Below, piece after piece: positions 34,602 through 43,040 of a stretch of DNA of 64,000 bases. Numbering within the stretch: the stretch's first letter is position 1; the number at the start of each line of letters is the position of its first letter. The notes under the pieces are model-generated. The model was not told the DNA's origin. It did no database searches and saw only the letters and a program-made list of their open reading frames with translations. Source of the stretch: JAJECS01 sp965262745 (lineage in GTDB: Bacteria > Chloroflexota > UBA11872); NCBI GenBank assembly GCA_965262745.1, contig OZ253558.1, positions 1,550,001 to 1,614,000 of the forward strand, read 5' to 3'. A program made the translations under genes and the position numbers.

Positions 34602-35879
34602 TCACGCCCCGACCGCGCGCTGCCGAACCAATCCGCGCCGCGCGAGCACGGTGACGAGCACCAGCGAGCCAGCGAGCGCGGCGGCGCCGACCCAGCTCAT
34701 GCCGCCGGCGCTAAATGCCACGCCCGTCGCGAGGCTGCCGCTGGCCGCGGCGACTGCCGCGAGCGCGTCGCCTGCGCCCTGGGTTCGGCCCCGCTCACGC
34801 GGCGACAGACCGTCGATCAGCAGTGACGAACCGGCGACAAAGCACATGTTCCAGCCATAGCCAACCAGGAACATCGCGAGCAGCATCACCCCGAGGTCGG
34901 CCGAGAACGGCGTCAGGACGCTGGCAGCGACCAACTGCGCCGCGCCCAGCGCGATCACCGGCATGCGGCCGTAGCGGTCAACCAAGAGACCGGTGAGCGC
35001 CGCCAGCCCAAACATGCCAACGGTGTGGACGGCCACGGCAATGGAGATGGTGAATGGCACGTGGCCGTGGTTGTGCAGGTGCAGGGGCGCGATTGTCATC
35101 ACCATCACCATGACGAGCTGCCCGACCAGCATGGCAAGCACTGCCACCCGGACGTTGAAGGCGCGGAAGATCTCGCGCAAGGGGCGCGCATCCGCGTCAG
35201 GGCCGCCGCCACCCGTGACAACGTCCAACGGCGACACGATGGCCATATCGCGTGGATCGGGTCGCACGAATGTCAGGATCAAGGTCACGGCCACGCCGAC
35301 CAGCACGGCGGCGGCAAGCCAGGGTCCGGCGAACGGCTCGATCCCGGCTCCTTCGGCAAGGGCCGTGGACACCCGAACGATCAGCGGTCCGCCAACGGCC
35401 CCGATGGTGCCGGCGAAGACGATGCGGCCGATGATCCGCCCTCGGCGATCCGCAGGGTGCACCTCGGCGGCGACGTAGCGCGACTGGTCGCTGGCGACCC
35501 GAGACATGCCAAAGACCGCCGCCCCCGCCACCAGTCCGGGGTATGACCCGCCCATGATGGCAACGGCTCCCACCACCGCGCCGACCACACCCATGAAATA
35601 GCCGAGCGCGAGCGCCGGGCGACGCCCGGCGGCGTCCATGAGCCAACCGATCGGATAGGCCGCCAGCGCCCGGCCAAACAGCATGGCGGCGCCCGGAATG
35701 CCCGCATAGGCGGCGTTCCCGGCCAGAGTCGCTGCGCTGATGGTCAGCACCGTAAAGCTGGCTCCGCCGGCGGCGGAAAACACGGCCTGGGCGGCGAACA
35801 GCGTCGCGGTGATGCGCTGAGGGGCGGTTAGCGACGGAATGATGGACGTGGGCGTGTCCCCGCGTAGACGTGCGCGCAT
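34602..35879 (-). CDS. Major facilitator superfamily transporter
   Basis: 425 residues with about twelve membrane helices. The first-half loop MDAAGRRPALALGY and the second-half loop VDRYGRMPVIALGA are the conserved MFS cytoplasmic loops between helices 2-3 and 8-9. A third similar loop (LSPRERGRTQGAGDA) follows helix 10. ATG 35879 is the only start in frame near the first helix. Substrate unknown; drug or small-molecule efflux is common for this layout. Divergent from the SDR gene with 67 bases between starts, so a shared regulatory region is likely. Confidence 0.88.
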   Translation of the reverse strand: MRARLRGDTPTSIIPSLTAPQRITATLFAAQAVFSAAGGASFTVLTISAATLAGNAAYAGIPGAAMLFGRALAAYPIGWLMDAAGRRPALALGYFMGVVGAVVGAVAIMGGSYPGLVAGAAVFGMSRVASDQSRYVAAEVHPADRRGRIIGRIVFAGTIGAVGGPLIVRVSTALAEGAGIEPFAGPWLAAAVLVGVAVTLILTFVRPDPRDMAIVSPLDVVTGGGGPDADARPLREIFRAFNVRVAVLAMLVGQLVMVMVMTIAPLHLHNHGHVPFTISIAVAVHTVGMFGLAALTGLLVDRYGRMPVIALGAAQLVAASVLTPFSADLGVMLLAMFLVGYGWNMCFVAGSSLLIDGLSPRERGRTQGAGDALAAVAAASGSLATGVAFSAGGMSWVGAAALAGSLVLVTVLARRGLVRQRAVGA

Positions 35880-35946
35880 TCTAGGCGGGCATGCAGGGCG
35901 GGCTATGGTGGTAGCCGCACCGGCGGGGTCACGGGAGCAGGCACAG

Positions 35947-36747
35947 GTGGGCACATTCGACGGAAAGTCGGTCGTGGTGACCGGCGGCGCCCAGGGCATC
36001 GGCGGCGGCATCAGCAAGGGCTTTGCGCAGGCCGGCGCGTCGGTGACGGTCGTGGACATCGATGAGACGGCCGCCGCGGCGCTTACCCGCAGCCTTGGCG
36101 CCGAAGGCCTCGCGGCGCAATACGTCATCGCCGACGTGAGCAGCGGCGCGGACGCCATGCGCGCGATCGCGGGCGCCGTGTCGGCCTTCGGCGGCGTCGA
36201 CGTGCTGGTGAACAACGCCGGCATTCAGCCGATGGCTTCTTATGTCAAGCTCGATGCCGAGACCGAGGAAGGCTGGGATCGAATCATCGGCGTCAATCTC
36301 AAGGCCTGCTTCCTGATGTCGAAGTACGCGATTCCCTCAATGCGCGAGCGCGGCGGGGGCGTCGTCATCAACATCGCCAGCGTGCAGGGGCTGCAATCGC
36401 AGCCGCAGGTGCCGGCATATGCCGCCTCCAAGGGCGGCGTGCTGTCTCTCACCCGCAACATGGCGCTGGACTACGCGCCGGAGAACATCCGCGTGGTGGC
36501 AATCAACCCGGGCACCATCGACACCCCCATGGTGCGCACGCAGGCCAAGGCAGCGGGCGACGAAGACGCGATGGTGGAAACCTGGGGGCGCACGCACCCC
36601 ATTGGCCGCGTGGGGCAGCCCGCCGACATTGCCAACGCCGCGATGTTTCTCGCCAGCGATCAGGCCGGCTTCATCACCGGCGAGTACCTCTGCGTCGACG
36701 GCGGCTACATGGCCCGCGGTGCCTGGGCAGGGAACACGGAGGCGTAG
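35947..36747 (+). CDS. Short-chain dehydrogenase/reductase
   Basis: 266 residues, classical SDR. The cofactor loop is VTGGAQGIGGGI near residue 12, with Asp in VVDIDETAA at the end of the second strand indicating NAD preference; LVNNAGIQ is present. The catalytic residues are Ser in INIASVQG and Tyr/Lys in PAYAASKGG. The tail VDGGYMARGAW is the usual end. GTG 35947 follows GGGAG by about a dozen bases. Substrate likely a sugar or other alcohol. Confidence 0.93.
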   Translation: MGTFDGKSVVVTGGAQGIGGGISKGFAQAGASVTVVDIDETAAAALTRSLGAEGLAAQYVIADVSSGADAMRAIAGAVSAFGGVDVLVNNAGIQPMASYVKLDAETEEGWDRIIGVNLKACFLMSKYAIPSMRERGGGVVINIASVQGLQSQPQVPAYAASKGGVLSLTRNMALDYAPENIRVVAINPGTIDTPMVRTQAKAAGDEDAMVETWGRTHPIGRVGQPADIANAAMFLASDQAGFITGEYLCVDGGYMARGAWAGNTEA

Positions 36748-36768
36748 CCGCGACGCATCGAACTCCGG

Positions 36769-39012
36769 CTACGGCGGCAGCGTCTGCAGGAAGTTGATGA
36801 GGTTCCAGATGTCGATCACGGTCAACGTTTCGCCGAAGGCCGGCATGGCCGTGTCCTCGATGCCCGTCTCGATGAAGCGATAGAGCTCCCCGTCGGGATG
36901 CAGCGGCACGTGAATCGTCAAGTCCAGCGGCGGCCGATCGAGTCCAGCCGCTAGCGGCCCGTCTCCCAGCCCGCCCGGACCATGACAGGAGACGCAGTTG
37001 GCCTCGAAAAGCGTGCGCCCGGCGTCGACGGATTTCTGGCTAGGCGGCACGGGGTTGACAGCACTCAAGGAACTTTGAGCGAACTCGGGGGTCGAGATGA
37101 GGAGCGCAAGCCCAACCGCGGCGGCGCCAAGCCCGGTGACCGTGACGCCGCGCCGCGTCCAGACGGACCAGGCCGCCGGCTGCAGCGCGCCGAAGGCCAG
37201 GAGCAGTCCCAATCCAGCCAGCATGATGGCCCACACGCGGCGCACGTCGTTCGCGTCTTGCGGAGGCGCGTCGCCCGCCGCCGAGCCGGCCGGCGTCACG
37301 TCGAATCTGAACGGCGCACGCGCGTCAAACTCGCCGGGTCGCCGCACGATAGCCAGCGCCTGCCAGCGCCCAACGAGACCGATGAAGTCGCCCTCGACCA
37401 GATAGCTGCCGTCCGCGTCCAGCTCGGGACGCAGGTCGCGCTGCCCAATGTCTGCGTTGAGAAACTTGAATTGCAGCTCGACGTTGGCATCGTTCACGGG
37501 CTGCCCGCGATCCCGCAGACTCAGCGTCGCGACGTTGCTGCCGGGCGTACCAGGCTCAATGTTCAGGGCAAACTCGAGGTCATCGATGCGCGTCTCGACA
37601 CGAATGCCTCGCGCATCACCGAGCGCGACCTGGCGCGCGGGCTCGAGGCTGGTGAGCAGTCCGACCACTGCAACGACGGCGACTCCAAGCAGCACCTCGG
37701 CAGCCACCAGGCGCGGCGCCCAGCGAGCGGCCGCCGTGGGCCGTGTATCGCCGAGACGTCGCCGGGTCCAGAGCAGGTTGGCGCCACCCAGACCGAGCAA
37801 GAGCGCCACGAGCACGAGCTTGGCTACCAGCGCCCAGCCATAGTCCGTCCGCACCAAGCGCGGCAGCTCGACGACCTGAATCCAGGTGGCAAACGCGCCG
37901 GTGATGACCACGGCGCCGACCGAGATGGTGGCAATCGTGGAGAAGCGCGCCACAAGCTCCCCAAGCAATCGGCGGCGCGGCGCGCCATCGAGCGTGCGGC
38001 GGGCGTGCACCAGCGACACCAGCAGCGGCGCCAGGCCGCCGGCCCAAACGGCGGCGCTGAGCAGATGCAGCACATCCGCGCTGGTGGCCGCCGCCGAGGA
38101 CTCCAGCAGCGCGGCCGCATGACTGCCGAGCGAGACCGTGATGAGCACCCCCGCGGCAAGGACCGCGACGGGCAGCCAAGCCAGGAGAGGCCGCGACTCG
38201 CGGCCAACTCGCATGAGGGCGAGGGCCAAAGCGGCGATCACGATGGCCCGGACGATCCAGAGCGTGCCCCACTGGCCCAGGCCAAGCGCGCCGCCAACGG
38301 CGCCAACCAAATCCGCCTCGGCGTCGCCCGCGAGGACCGCCGCCTGCGTCAGCAGCAGTCCCACATGGGCGCCGGCCGTGAGCCCGAAGCCAACCCACCC
38401 CAACTCGACGTAGCATGATCCCGCGCCTCTGATACCGACGGCACGGGCAGCCGGCGCGTAGATAAACGGCACGTGCAGCGCGACGCCAAGCGCAAGCATG
38501 GCGCCAACGAGCAGCGCGGCTCGCAGAATCGGCTCGGCCGGGCTGAGGACCAGCGAGGAAGCCGGAGCGCCCACCGCGCCGGCGTCAATGGGCTCGCCGA
38601 CGCTGAATACGTAGGACCCGCGGATCAGGTGCCCGTCAACCACCGACAGCGTGCGCCAGGTGACGACGTACGTACCGTCCACGAGCGGCGGCACCCGAAC
38701 CACCATCGCGGATCGGTTCGACGGATCCACCTGGCTCGGACCGTCGGCCACCGATGTACCGGACGCATCGAGCACGTCGAGACGGCTGAACCCCGATTCG
38801 AGCCGTTCGGAGAACTCAGCGGCGACGACCTGCGGCGGCTTGTCAACCGTCGAGCCCGCGGCTGGGATCGCCCGCACCAAGTTGGCGTGGGCGCCGGCCG
38901 GTACGAACGCGACGCTCGCGAGCAGAACAGCGAGCGCGGTCGCCAACGCCCAGCGACGCGCCGGGGCAAGCGTCACGCGGCGGACGGGCTCATGCCGCAC
39001 ACGGGCCGGCAA
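36769..39012 (-). CDS. CopC-CopD-YtkA-like-cytochrome c fusion protein
   Basis: 747 residues, four parts. A signal peptide ends at AGA, leaving His 42 (AHANLVRAIPAAGS) as N-terminal copper ligand of a CopC domain (42-140; second His in VDGHLIRGSYVFS). CopD-like membrane helices span about 160-440 (LHVPFIYAPAARAV, LHLLSAAVWAGGLAPLLVSL). A beta domain like YtkA (about 475-585: SNVATLSLRDRGQPVNDANV) is followed by two helices and a C-terminal cytochrome c with CVSCH at 673-677 and axial Met near 723 (AMPAFGET). It probably handles copper outside the membrane and may link to respiration. It follows the 260-residue gene by eight bases. Confidence 0.88.
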   Translation of the reverse strand: MPARVRHEPVRRVTLAPARRWALATALAVLLASVAFVPAGAHANLVRAIPAAGSTVDKPPQVVAAEFSERLESGFSRLDVLDASGTSVADGPSQVDPSNRSAMVVRVPPLVDGTYVVTWRTLSVVDGHLIRGSYVFSVGEPIDAGAVGAPASSLVLSPAEPILRAALLVGAMLALGVALHVPFIYAPAARAVGIRGAGSCYVELGWVGFGLTAGAHVGLLLTQAAVLAGDAEADLVGAVGGALGLGQWGTLWIVRAIVIAALALALMRVGRESRPLLAWLPVAVLAAGVLITVSLGSHAAALLESSAAATSADVLHLLSAAVWAGGLAPLLVSLVHARRTLDGAPRRRLLGELVARFSTIATISVGAVVITGAFATWIQVVELPRLVRTDYGWALVAKLVLVALLLGLGGANLLWTRRRLGDTRPTAAARWAPRLVAAEVLLGVAVVAVVGLLTSLEPARQVALGDARGIRVETRIDDLEFALNIEPGTPGSNVATLSLRDRGQPVNDANVELQFKFLNADIGQRDLRPELDADGSYLVEGDFIGLVGRWQALAIVRRPGEFDARAPFRFDVTPAGSAAGDAPPQDANDVRRVWAIMLAGLGLLLAFGALQPAAWSVWTRRGVTVTGLGAAAVGLALLISTPEFAQSSLSAVNPVPPSQKSVDAGRTLFEANCVSCHGPGGLGDGPLAAGLDRPPLDLTIHVPLHPDGELYRFIETGIEDTAMPAFGETLTVIDIWNLINFLQTLPP

Positions 39013-39020
39013 GCTACCCC

Positions 39021-39803
39021 CTAGCCACTGCGGCGACTCCGGACCGCGAGGGCAATCGCGCCTGCCGCCGTCACCAGGCCAATTGCGCCCACGACCATGC
39101 CAACAATGCCAATCGTGCGGACGCCCGCAACGGCTTCCAGCGCCTCATCCGCCGACGCCTGCGATGTCCGTACGACACCCTCAAGCTCACGAACGCTGGG
39201 GAGCGTGATGGGGAACTGGGCAGCGGCCCGCGACTGCACCGCATCGAAGGTGTTCGCACCCGACTCGAAGACCTCATCGAACGGCTGACCTTCGATGCTG
39301 CCAAAGAACCGGAAGCGATAGGCCCCGGGCTGGGTCGGGATGAAGTCAGCCGTGTAGGCGCCGGGGTGCTCGAATAGCGGCGAGAGCGCCATGACCGTCG
39401 ACTGACCCGAGGAGATGTGGGTGACCTCAACCTGAAGCGTGTCCTCCAGACCGGTCACCGGCGCGGGCGCCGCCGCGTGGTCTTCGGGCTCCTCATCCAT
39501 GGCTTGCGCGTGGTGCTCGGAATCGCCTTCGCGTTCCTTGCCGTCGCCCGAGTGCCCTCCGCTCGCTCCGAGTTTCGGCTCGTCGGCGTCTTGCTGCTGG
39601 TCCTCTTGCCGGACTATCTCGAGGAATACGGCGTTGAGATATCCCTCATAAGCCGGTTCGTGGAGGAATCCGACAACGACGTCGTAGCCGGTCGACGACC
39701 GGCCTTCGTGCGCCAGCACGCCTGAGCCGGCAGCTGCGGCAAGCACCGCCGCCGCAGCCAGCGCTCGCGCCGCAGCAGGCGCAGATAACCATCGCATGAG
39801 CAT
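39021..39803 (-). CDS. Exported, membrane-anchored His/Glu-rich protein of the copper operon
   Basis: 260 residues. Signal peptide (LAAAAVLAAAAGSGVLAHEG) gives an N-terminal His after AHEG-type cleavage. A charged, His-rich loop (GHSGDGKEREGDSEHHAQAM) lies at about 80-110. The beta domain GAYTADFIPTQPGAYRFRFF follows, and a C-terminal helix (IGIVGMVVGAIGLVTAAGAI) anchors it. Likely a metal-handling partner of the CopC-CopD fusion. ATG 39797 (with AGGAGA before it) is as good as 39803. Family not recognised. Confidence 0.75.
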   Translation of the reverse strand: MLMRWLSAPAAARALAAAAVLAAAAGSGVLAHEGRSSTGYDVVVGFLHEPAYEGYLNAVFLEIVRQEDQQQDADEPKLGASGGHSGDGKEREGDSEHHAQAMDEEPEDHAAAPAPVTGLEDTLQVEVTHISSGQSTVMALSPLFEHPGAYTADFIPTQPGAYRFRFFGSIEGQPFDEVFESGANTFDAVQSRAAAQFPITLPSVRELEGVVRTSQASADEALEAVAGVRTIGIVGMVVGAIGLVTAAGAIALAVRSRRSG

Positions 39804-39873
39804 TCTCCTGAGTGCATGGACACGGTGGCGCGGGTCAAGAGGCGCCTGCCGTGAAAGTGGTCAACTGGCTTGA

Positions 39874-40221
39874 CTAGCTCCGAGGCGGTGGATGCGCCAC
39901 CTGCGGCGCCCATCCCGCGACACTCGAGGCCGTCAGCGCGACCCGCCGCGACGTGCTGACCAGCAACACCAGGACCAGCAGCGCCGGAACCACACCGGCC
40001 AGCAGCCCAAACGCACCCTCGGGAAACTCGCCTGAAGACGCCTGCGGATCGGCAAACGGTGGCGCGTCGTTCGTCGCCAGGTGCACGTGACGGTGGCCCT
40101 CGTGACCGGGCGGGACCTCGATTCCGATGGCCTGCGCGAGCAACACCGTCAGCGAGGGGGCCGCCAGGGCGAGCAGCGACGCCCGGGCGAGCATGCGTCC
40201 ACCGACGCTGGATAGCGTCAT
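39874..40221 (-). CDS. Small exported membrane protein with histidine-rich segment
   Basis: 115 residues, first gene of the copper operon. N-terminal hydrophobic segment LARASLLALAAPSLTVLLAQ, then PPGHEGHRHVHL with four His in eleven residues, a probable metal site, and a C-terminal helix GLLAGVVPALLVLVLLVS. No family recognised. ATG 40221 is 33 bases downstream of the palindrome at 40254-40274. Could be a copper or other transition-metal binding partner of the downstream proteins. Confidence 0.7.
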   Translation of the reverse strand: MTLSSVGGRMLARASLLALAAPSLTVLLAQAIGIEVPPGHEGHRHVHLATNDAPPFADPQASSGEFPEGAFGLLAGVVPALLVLVLLVSTSRRVALTASSVAGWAPQVAHPPPRS

Positions 40222-40253
40222 GGCTACCGAGGCTCGCGGGAACTGCTTACGAG

Positions 40254-40274
40254 CATGGGTCAAGCTTACCCATG
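40254..40274 (-). promoter_or_regulatory. Inverted repeat upstream of the copper operon, candidate operator
   Basis: CATGGGT, seven bases containing AAGCTT, then ACCCATG. The 7-bp arms are perfect and the centre is nearly symmetrical, so almost the whole 21 bases is palindromic. It ends 33 bases before the first gene of the minus-strand copper operon. Position and symmetry suit a dimeric regulator; it could instead be a stem in the mRNA leader. No regulator gene adjoins. Confidence 0.5.
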
Positions 40275-40357
40275 TCTCGGGTCTCACAGACGTCGGTCGT
40301 GGGTCACCTTGAAATCCGTGTGCGGCAGGCAAAGCCGCCGCCAGCGGGTTCCCGCGA

Positions 40358-40663
40358 CTAGACCCGCGCCGACACGGCGACGGGAAGCACGACGAGCATC
40401 GTCGAGCTTGGTCTGTCACCGGAAGCACCGTCGTTGCGCGCGGCAACATTGGCGCGAATGTGATCGATGACCGCTCCGACTTCGCGTTCGGCGACGCCGA
40501 CCAACAGCGTCACATTGCCGCGTCGGAGAAACCCGCCGGTGGTGTTGATGCGCGTGACGCGGAACTCGTCCTCAACCAGCGCGGCCTGAACCGTGTTGGC
40601 GTCGTCATTCGACAACACGGCCAGCACCAGACGTTCAACCGGAATTTCGGGAAGCAGCGGCAC
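40358..40663 (-). CDS. Cyclic-di-AMP receptor, PstA/DarA family
   Basis: 101 residues, near the usual length of the DUF970/PII-like family. The motif TTGGFLRRGNVTLLVGV at about 41-57 matches the T-loop and binding segment of cyclic-di-AMP receptors (TTGGFLRxGNxT), and the first strand LVLAVLSNDDANTVQAAL fits the PII-like fold. It would be a trimeric cytoplasmic sensor. Start is GTG 40663. The inositol monophosphatase gene lies 35 bases upstream and reads the same way. Confidence 0.88.
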   Translation of the reverse strand: MPLLPEIPVERLVLAVLSNDDANTVQAALVEDEFRVTRINTTGGFLRRGNVTLLVGVAEREVGAVIDHIRANVAARNDGASGDRPSSTMLVVLPVAVSARV

Positions 40664-40698
40664 GTATGTTTGCAGCGAGCCCTCGACGCTAGCACCGG

Positions 40699-41538
40699 CT
40701 AATTCGAGGGGTCAACCGCCTCCGGCGAAAACGGCAGATGTAAGTCGTGGGTATGCGCAAGATCGAGAATGGCTTGGTGCAGCCGCCCATTGCTGACCGC
40801 GCATCGCCGGCTGTCGGGGCCCATGCGACGCCCGTAGACGTCCGTGGCGCGACCGCCGGCCCGCTCGACGAGCAGCGACGCCGCCGCGTGGTCCCACCAC
40901 TTGACGTTGCCCAGGAGTGCGCCGTCGAAGCGGCCGGCGGCCACCCACGCCATCTCAAGGGCGGCGCTGCCGGTCAGGCGGACGCGATGGAATGTGGCAG
41001 CCGCCGCGGCCAGCGCCCCACGAAGGCGCTGCGAGTCCTCGACCGAAACGCCGGCTTGCGCCCACGCCACACTCGAGTCGGCGGGATCGTCTCGGTCCGT
41101 GACGCGCACGGGCGTCCCGTTGCACTCCGCCTGACCGCCGAGCGTGGCGGCGAACAACTCGTCGCGGACCGGGTCGAAGATCACGCCCACGTCGACGCGC
41201 CCATGGGAGGCGTGCGCCACGCTGACGCAGAACTGCGGCTGGCCGCGCGAATAGTTGTCGGTGCCGTCGAGCGGATCAATGACCCAGACATCGGGCCCCA
41301 GAATGTCGTCGTGGGGCGCCTCCTCGGAGAAGATCACGTGGCCGGGGAACCGGGCTTGCAGCACCTCGCGGATGGCGCGATCGGCAGCCATATCCGCGTC
41401 CGTGACCACCGTCCGCTCGCCCTGATAGGTCTTCCAGCGCACGTTGATGTCGCCGGCAAACCGCTGCATGAGCTCGTGGCCGGCGGCCCGCGCGGCCTCG
41501 GCGGCGGCCGCAAGCATGTCGGTCGCGTCTGCGGTCAT
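40699..41538 (-). CDS. Inositol monophosphatase family phosphatase
   Basis: 279 residues. The family metal-binding motifs are present: Glu in VIFSEEAPHDD, Asp residues in VIDPLDGTDNYSRG, and VKWWDHAAASLLVERAGG near the end. Substrates in the family include inositol phosphates, PAP and fructose-1,6-bisphosphate; this one is not assigned. ATG 41538 begins MTADATDMLAAAAEAARAAG, a normal family N-terminus; the longer reading upstream is not supported. Confidence 0.9.
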   Translation of the reverse strand: MTADATDMLAAAAEAARAAGHELMQRFAGDINVRWKTYQGERTVVTDADMAADRAIREVLQARFPGHVIFSEEAPHDDILGPDVWVIDPLDGTDNYSRGQPQFCVSVAHASHGRVDVGVIFDPVRDELFAATLGGQAECNGTPVRVTDRDDPADSSVAWAQAGVSVEDSQRLRGALAAAAATFHRVRLTGSAALEMAWVAAGRFDGALLGNVKWWDHAAASLLVERAGGRATDVYGRRMGPDSRRCAVSNGRLHQAILDLAHTHDLHLPFSPEAVDPSN

Positions 41539-41723
41539 CGCTCGACGGTTCCGCGCCGACCGAGCGCCATCGACTTTGTCAGGGGTGCCTCGCACATAGC
41601 CGTGGGTGGACTGCCTTCCAGTCTTGCCTGGCAGCGGCATGATAGACGCTGGCCTATTCATGGACCGTAGAGCGCACCGGGTACGCTACTGGCCGTGCGC
41701 CGCATGAATCGAGAGTGCACTGC

Positions 41724-42899
41724 ATGCATCCACTGACGTTTGCCGATCAAGAGCTCGCGAACCTTCGCGGCAAGGGCCTCTGGCGGGCCCTGCGCGTTCT
41801 GGAGTCCCCGCAGGGTCCGCGCATTCGAGTCGACGGGCAAGACCGGTTGAACATGTCATCGAACGACTATCTCGGGCTGGCCAACGACCCCGCGATGCGA
41901 GCCGCCGCCCAAGCCGCGGTGGAAGCGTTTGGCGCCGGAGCCGGAGCGGTCCGGACCATCGCCGGGACGATGGAGATTCACGAAGCGCTCGAGCGCGAGA
42001 TCGCTGAGTGGAAAGGTGTGGAAGCGACCCTGGTCTTGCAGTCGGGGTTCGCCGCCAATCTGGGCGCCGTGGCCTCGCTGGTAGGGCGCGACGACGTGAT
42101 TCTGAGCGACGAGCTCAACCACGCCAGCATCATCGACGCCTGCCGGCTCAGCCGTGCCACCGTCCGCCGGTTCGCCCACGGCGATGCAGATTCGTTGCGC
42201 ACCGAGCTGCGGCAGTGTGATGGCTATCCGCGCAAGCTCGTCGTCACCGACGGCGTGTTCAGCATGGATGGCGACATTGCGCCGCTCCCGGATCTGGTTG
42301 AGGTCGCCGAGGAATTCGGCGCGATGGTGATGGTCGACGATGCGCACGGCAGCGGCGTGCTCGGCCGGGGCGGCCGCGGCACGGTGGATCACTTCGGCCT
42401 CAAGGGGCGCGTTCACGTGCAGATGGGCACGCTGTCCAAGGCCATCGGATCGATGGGCGGCTATCTGGCCGGCTCGCAGACCTTGCGTGACTACTTGATC
42501 CATCACGCACGGCCGTTCCTGTTTTCGACCTCGCATCCGCCGGCCGTCGTGGGCGCCACGCGGGCGGCCATCGCGATCCTTACGCGCGAGCCCCAGCGGG
42601 TGGAGCGGCTCTGGGAGAACGCTCGCTACTTCAAGGCTGGTCTGGCGGACCTTGGGCTCAATACAGGGCGCAGCGAAACACCGATCACGCCGGTGATCGT
42701 GGGCGAGGCGGAGACCGCGCACGCGTTGAGCGACCGACTGCGTGGTCTCGGGATCTTCGTCCAAAGCGTCGCGTTTCCGACAGTGGCGCTCGACGCCGCT
42801 CGAGTGCGCGCGATGGTGAGTGCCGCGCACAGCCGCGACGATCTTGACGAAGCCATACGCGCATTTGCCCAAGCCGCCACCGATCTCGGCCTCAACTGA
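41724..42899 (+). CDS. PLP-dependent alpha-oxoamine synthase (glycine C-acetyltransferase / AONS family)
   Basis: 391 residues, pyridoxal-phosphate enzyme that joins an amino acid to an acyl-CoA. Family marks: LNMSSNDYLGLA near the N-terminus, GSGVLGRGGRGTVDHFG, the Lys in GTLSKAIGSMGG (about 239) that binds PLP, and RPFLFSTSHPPA. It is closest by wording to glycine C-acetyltransferase (2-amino-3-oxobutyrate CoA ligase), but 8-amino-7-oxononanoate synthase cannot be excluded. No other biotin gene or threonine dehydrogenase is adjacent. ATG 41724. Confidence 0.9.
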   Translation: MHPLTFADQELANLRGKGLWRALRVLESPQGPRIRVDGQDRLNMSSNDYLGLANDPAMRAAAQAAVEAFGAGAGAVRTIAGTMEIHEALEREIAEWKGVEATLVLQSGFAANLGAVASLVGRDDVILSDELNHASIIDACRLSRATVRRFAHGDADSLRTELRQCDGYPRKLVVTDGVFSMDGDIAPLPDLVEVAEEFGAMVMVDDAHGSGVLGRGGRGTVDHFGLKGRVHVQMGTLSKAIGSMGGYLAGSQTLRDYLIHHARPFLFSTSHPPAVVGATRAAIAILTREPQRVERLWENARYFKAGLADLGLNTGRSETPITPVIVGEAETAHALSDRLRGLGIFVQSVAFPTVALDAARVRAMVSAAHSRDDLDEAIRAFAQAATDLGLN

Positions 42900-43040
42900 G
42901 GCTCGCGTGCCACGGTCTAACGCGGCGCCGGGTGCCCGTCGGGCGGCGACCGCCGGTGCTGGGTAAGCCTTTGAGCCGGGCCGGGCCAATGAGGTGCGGT
43001 GCTAGAATTTCGCTCACCTGCGACGGAGGATTTGCCGGCA

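Noticed and set aside
34602..36224. Longer reading of the MFS gene reaching into the SDR gene
   Set aside because: The first 115 residues are antisense to the SDR gene and lack hydrophobic helices; ATG 35879 is the sensible start.
36982..38418. 478-codon plus-strand frame opposite the copper fusion gene
   Set aside because: Arg/Gln/Gly-rich without domains, antisense to a gene with several recognised domains.
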